A stretch of 14,920 bases of DNA from Acidobacteriota bacterium (GTDB taxonomy: Bacteria > Acidobacteriota > Terriglobia > Versatilivoradales > Versatilivoraceae), in contig JAPOZE010000030.1 of NCBI GenBank assembly GCA_026706225.1, forward strand, positions 1 through 14,920, written 5' to 3'. The translations under genes and the position numbers were made by a program. Of this stretch, positions 13,927 through 14,920 are shown piece by piece. The notes under the pieces were generated by a model, which worked only from the letters and a program-made list of their open reading frames with translations, was not told where the DNA came from and made no database searches. Within the stretch, counting starts at the first letter, position 1. The number at the start of each line of letters is the position of its first letter.

Positions 13927-14920
13927 GTGCCCACCGTGAAGCTGACCGACAGACTGATGAAGAATCTGAGAACGGAAGCAACTGTGCAGGAATTCTGGGA
14001 TCAATCGTTCCCTGGTTCTTTTGGAGTACGGATCAGAAAGAGCGGTCGCAAGACCTTTATGTTGCTGTATCGAGCCGGGGGCCGACGAAGACGGATGCAG
14101 TTGGGCATATACCCGGCGATTTCTCTAGCGGACGCCAGGGCTCAGGCATTCAAAATGCTAGGTGCAGTTCAGCGAGGAGAAGACGTGGCGGAACAACGTC
14201 AGCAAGAACGTAAGGCAGGCTCGTTTGAGGAGTTGGCTGAGTTGTATCTGGAGAGGCACGCCAGACCACACAAGAAACCTGCTAGCATCAAGGAAGACAC
14301 CCGCATCTTGAACACCTACCTGCTTCCGGTCTGGGGCCGGAGAAGCTTTCGCTCCATCACACGCGCCGATGTCATTTCGCTTCTAGACTACATCCAATTC
14401 AAACGTCAGGCTCCGGTCATGGCCAACCGAGTCAAGGCGCTAACCTCTACGATATTCAATTTTGCGCTAAGAAAGGCCTTGGTGCCGGTAACATTTGCGA
14501 ATCCCTGTACTCACGTAGACTTACCGTTCAAGGAAAAGAGTCGTGACCGCGTGCTGAGTGACGACGAAATCCAAGCGCTCTGGGAAGATCTAGAGAACCG
14601 TGCAGAACCGACCGCCTCAATCTTTCGGCTCATGTTGTTGATCGGCCAGCGACCGGGTGAAACGAAGGTCATGCGGTGGCGTGACCTAGACGACAACTAC
14701 ATCTGGACCATTCCAGCGACCGAGACCAAGACAAAGCGGGAACACAGGGTTCCCCTGTCAACCCAGGCGATCGCCGTCATCGAGGAACTTCGCCCCTTCA
14801 GTGGGGACTCGGAATTCATCTTTGCGTCTCCCAGGGGTGGAAACATCCGCTGGCTCCAAAAAATGAGCCAACAGATCCAAAAGAACACGGGTTCCCATTT
14901 TCGACCTCATGACTTGCGCC
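13927..14920 (+). CDS. tyrosine integrase of an integrated element (partial, 3' end outside)
   Basis: GTG at 13927 has AAGGAGG 4 bp upstream, and the frame is open to the window edge (331 residues). The N-terminal part (about 1-90: FGVRIRKSGRKTFMLLYR, RRMQLGIYPAISLADAR) is the arm-binding DUF4102-like domain of P4-type integrases. Residues about 98-200 are the core-binding domain. The catalytic domain shows GQRPGETKVMRWRDLD (catalytic Arg242), the beta-hairpin lysine in TKTKREHRVPLS and HDLR (328-331); the window ends there, before the nucleophilic tyrosine, which must be encoded beyond it. It recombines att sites, here evidently at tRNA-Lys. Its codon use is less GC-rich than that of the chromosomal genes to the left, as expected for acquired DNA. 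Confidence 0.93.
   Translation, partial: MPTVKLTDRLMKNLRTEATVQEFWDQSFPGSFGVRIRKSGRKTFMLLYRAGGRRRRMQLGIYPAISLADARAQAFKMLGAVQRGEDVAEQRQQERKAGSFEELAELYLERHARPHKKPASIKEDTRILNTYLLPVWGRRSFRSITRADVISLLDYIQFKRQAPVMANRVKALTSTIFNFALRKALVPVTFANPCTHVDLPFKEKSRDRVLSDDEIQALWEDLENRAEPTASIFRLMLLIGQRPGETKVMRWRDLDDNYIWTIPATETKTKREHRVPLSTQAIAVIEELRPFSGDSEFIFASPRGGNIRWLQKMSQQIQKNTGSHFRPHDLR

Overview
The window is GC-rich chromosomal DNA from a Gram-negative-type bacterium: it carries a lipobox lipoprotein, Sec-type signal peptides and GGAGG ribosome binding sites. The protein mix resembles Acidobacteriota or a related environmental or host-associated phylum. It includes a large secreted LRR/Calx-beta/metzincin protein, a beta-rich module normally attached to alpha/beta hydrolases, DUF1761, a PhzF-like enzyme and a sterol desaturase. 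The phylum is an inference; no rRNA or other marker gene is present.

Layout. 1-118 is the 3' end of a membrane protein gene. 329-2038 (minus) is a full-length DUF262/DUF1524 (GmrSD-type) nuclease standing alone. 2243-3942 (minus) holds an intact DUF1761 gene followed closely by a secreted two-domain protein, then a small element with inverted ends and a 5'-truncated second copy of the DUF1761 gene. 4121-4873 (plus) is a lipoprotein of unknown function, convergent with a class I methyltransferase (4902-5741, minus). A PhzF-family enzyme follows (5996-6790, minus).

The centre is a 4.75-kb gene (7380-12134, plus) for a secreted mosaic of about 1,584 residues: signal peptide, two beta-rich domains, an LRR block, a Calx-beta domain, a second block of 11 LRRs, a reprolysin-like zinc protease (HELGHNMGLSH plus Met-turn TIMAY) and a C-terminal domain like those usually found in front of such proteases. 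The only start with a good Shine-Dalgarno sequence is CTG. The gene is bracketed by two diverged, inverted copies of a roughly 190-bp sequence (6797-6982 and 12455-12648). Both copies carry the reading frame VVSLQKCL-stop near one end and an AGGAG-type ribosome binding site at the other. One copy forms the leader of the PhzF gene; the other leads into an 18-codon stub. Gene debris lies inside both arms: the N-terminal part of a tyrosine recombinase on the left and a possible cytochrome P450 fragment on the right. The block therefore looks like a cargo segment assembled by recombination.

The right end is a genomic-island boundary. A sterol-desaturase gene (12809-13462, minus) overlaps a 62-codon gene by ATGA. 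Just upstream lies the 3' half only of a tRNA-Lys (CUU) gene, then an AT-rich leader with a perfect tandem 11-bp repeat, then a tyrosine integrase that reads rightward out of the window. Left of about 13,700 is chromosome; right of it is an integrated element whose other end, with the restored tRNA, should lie beyond this window.
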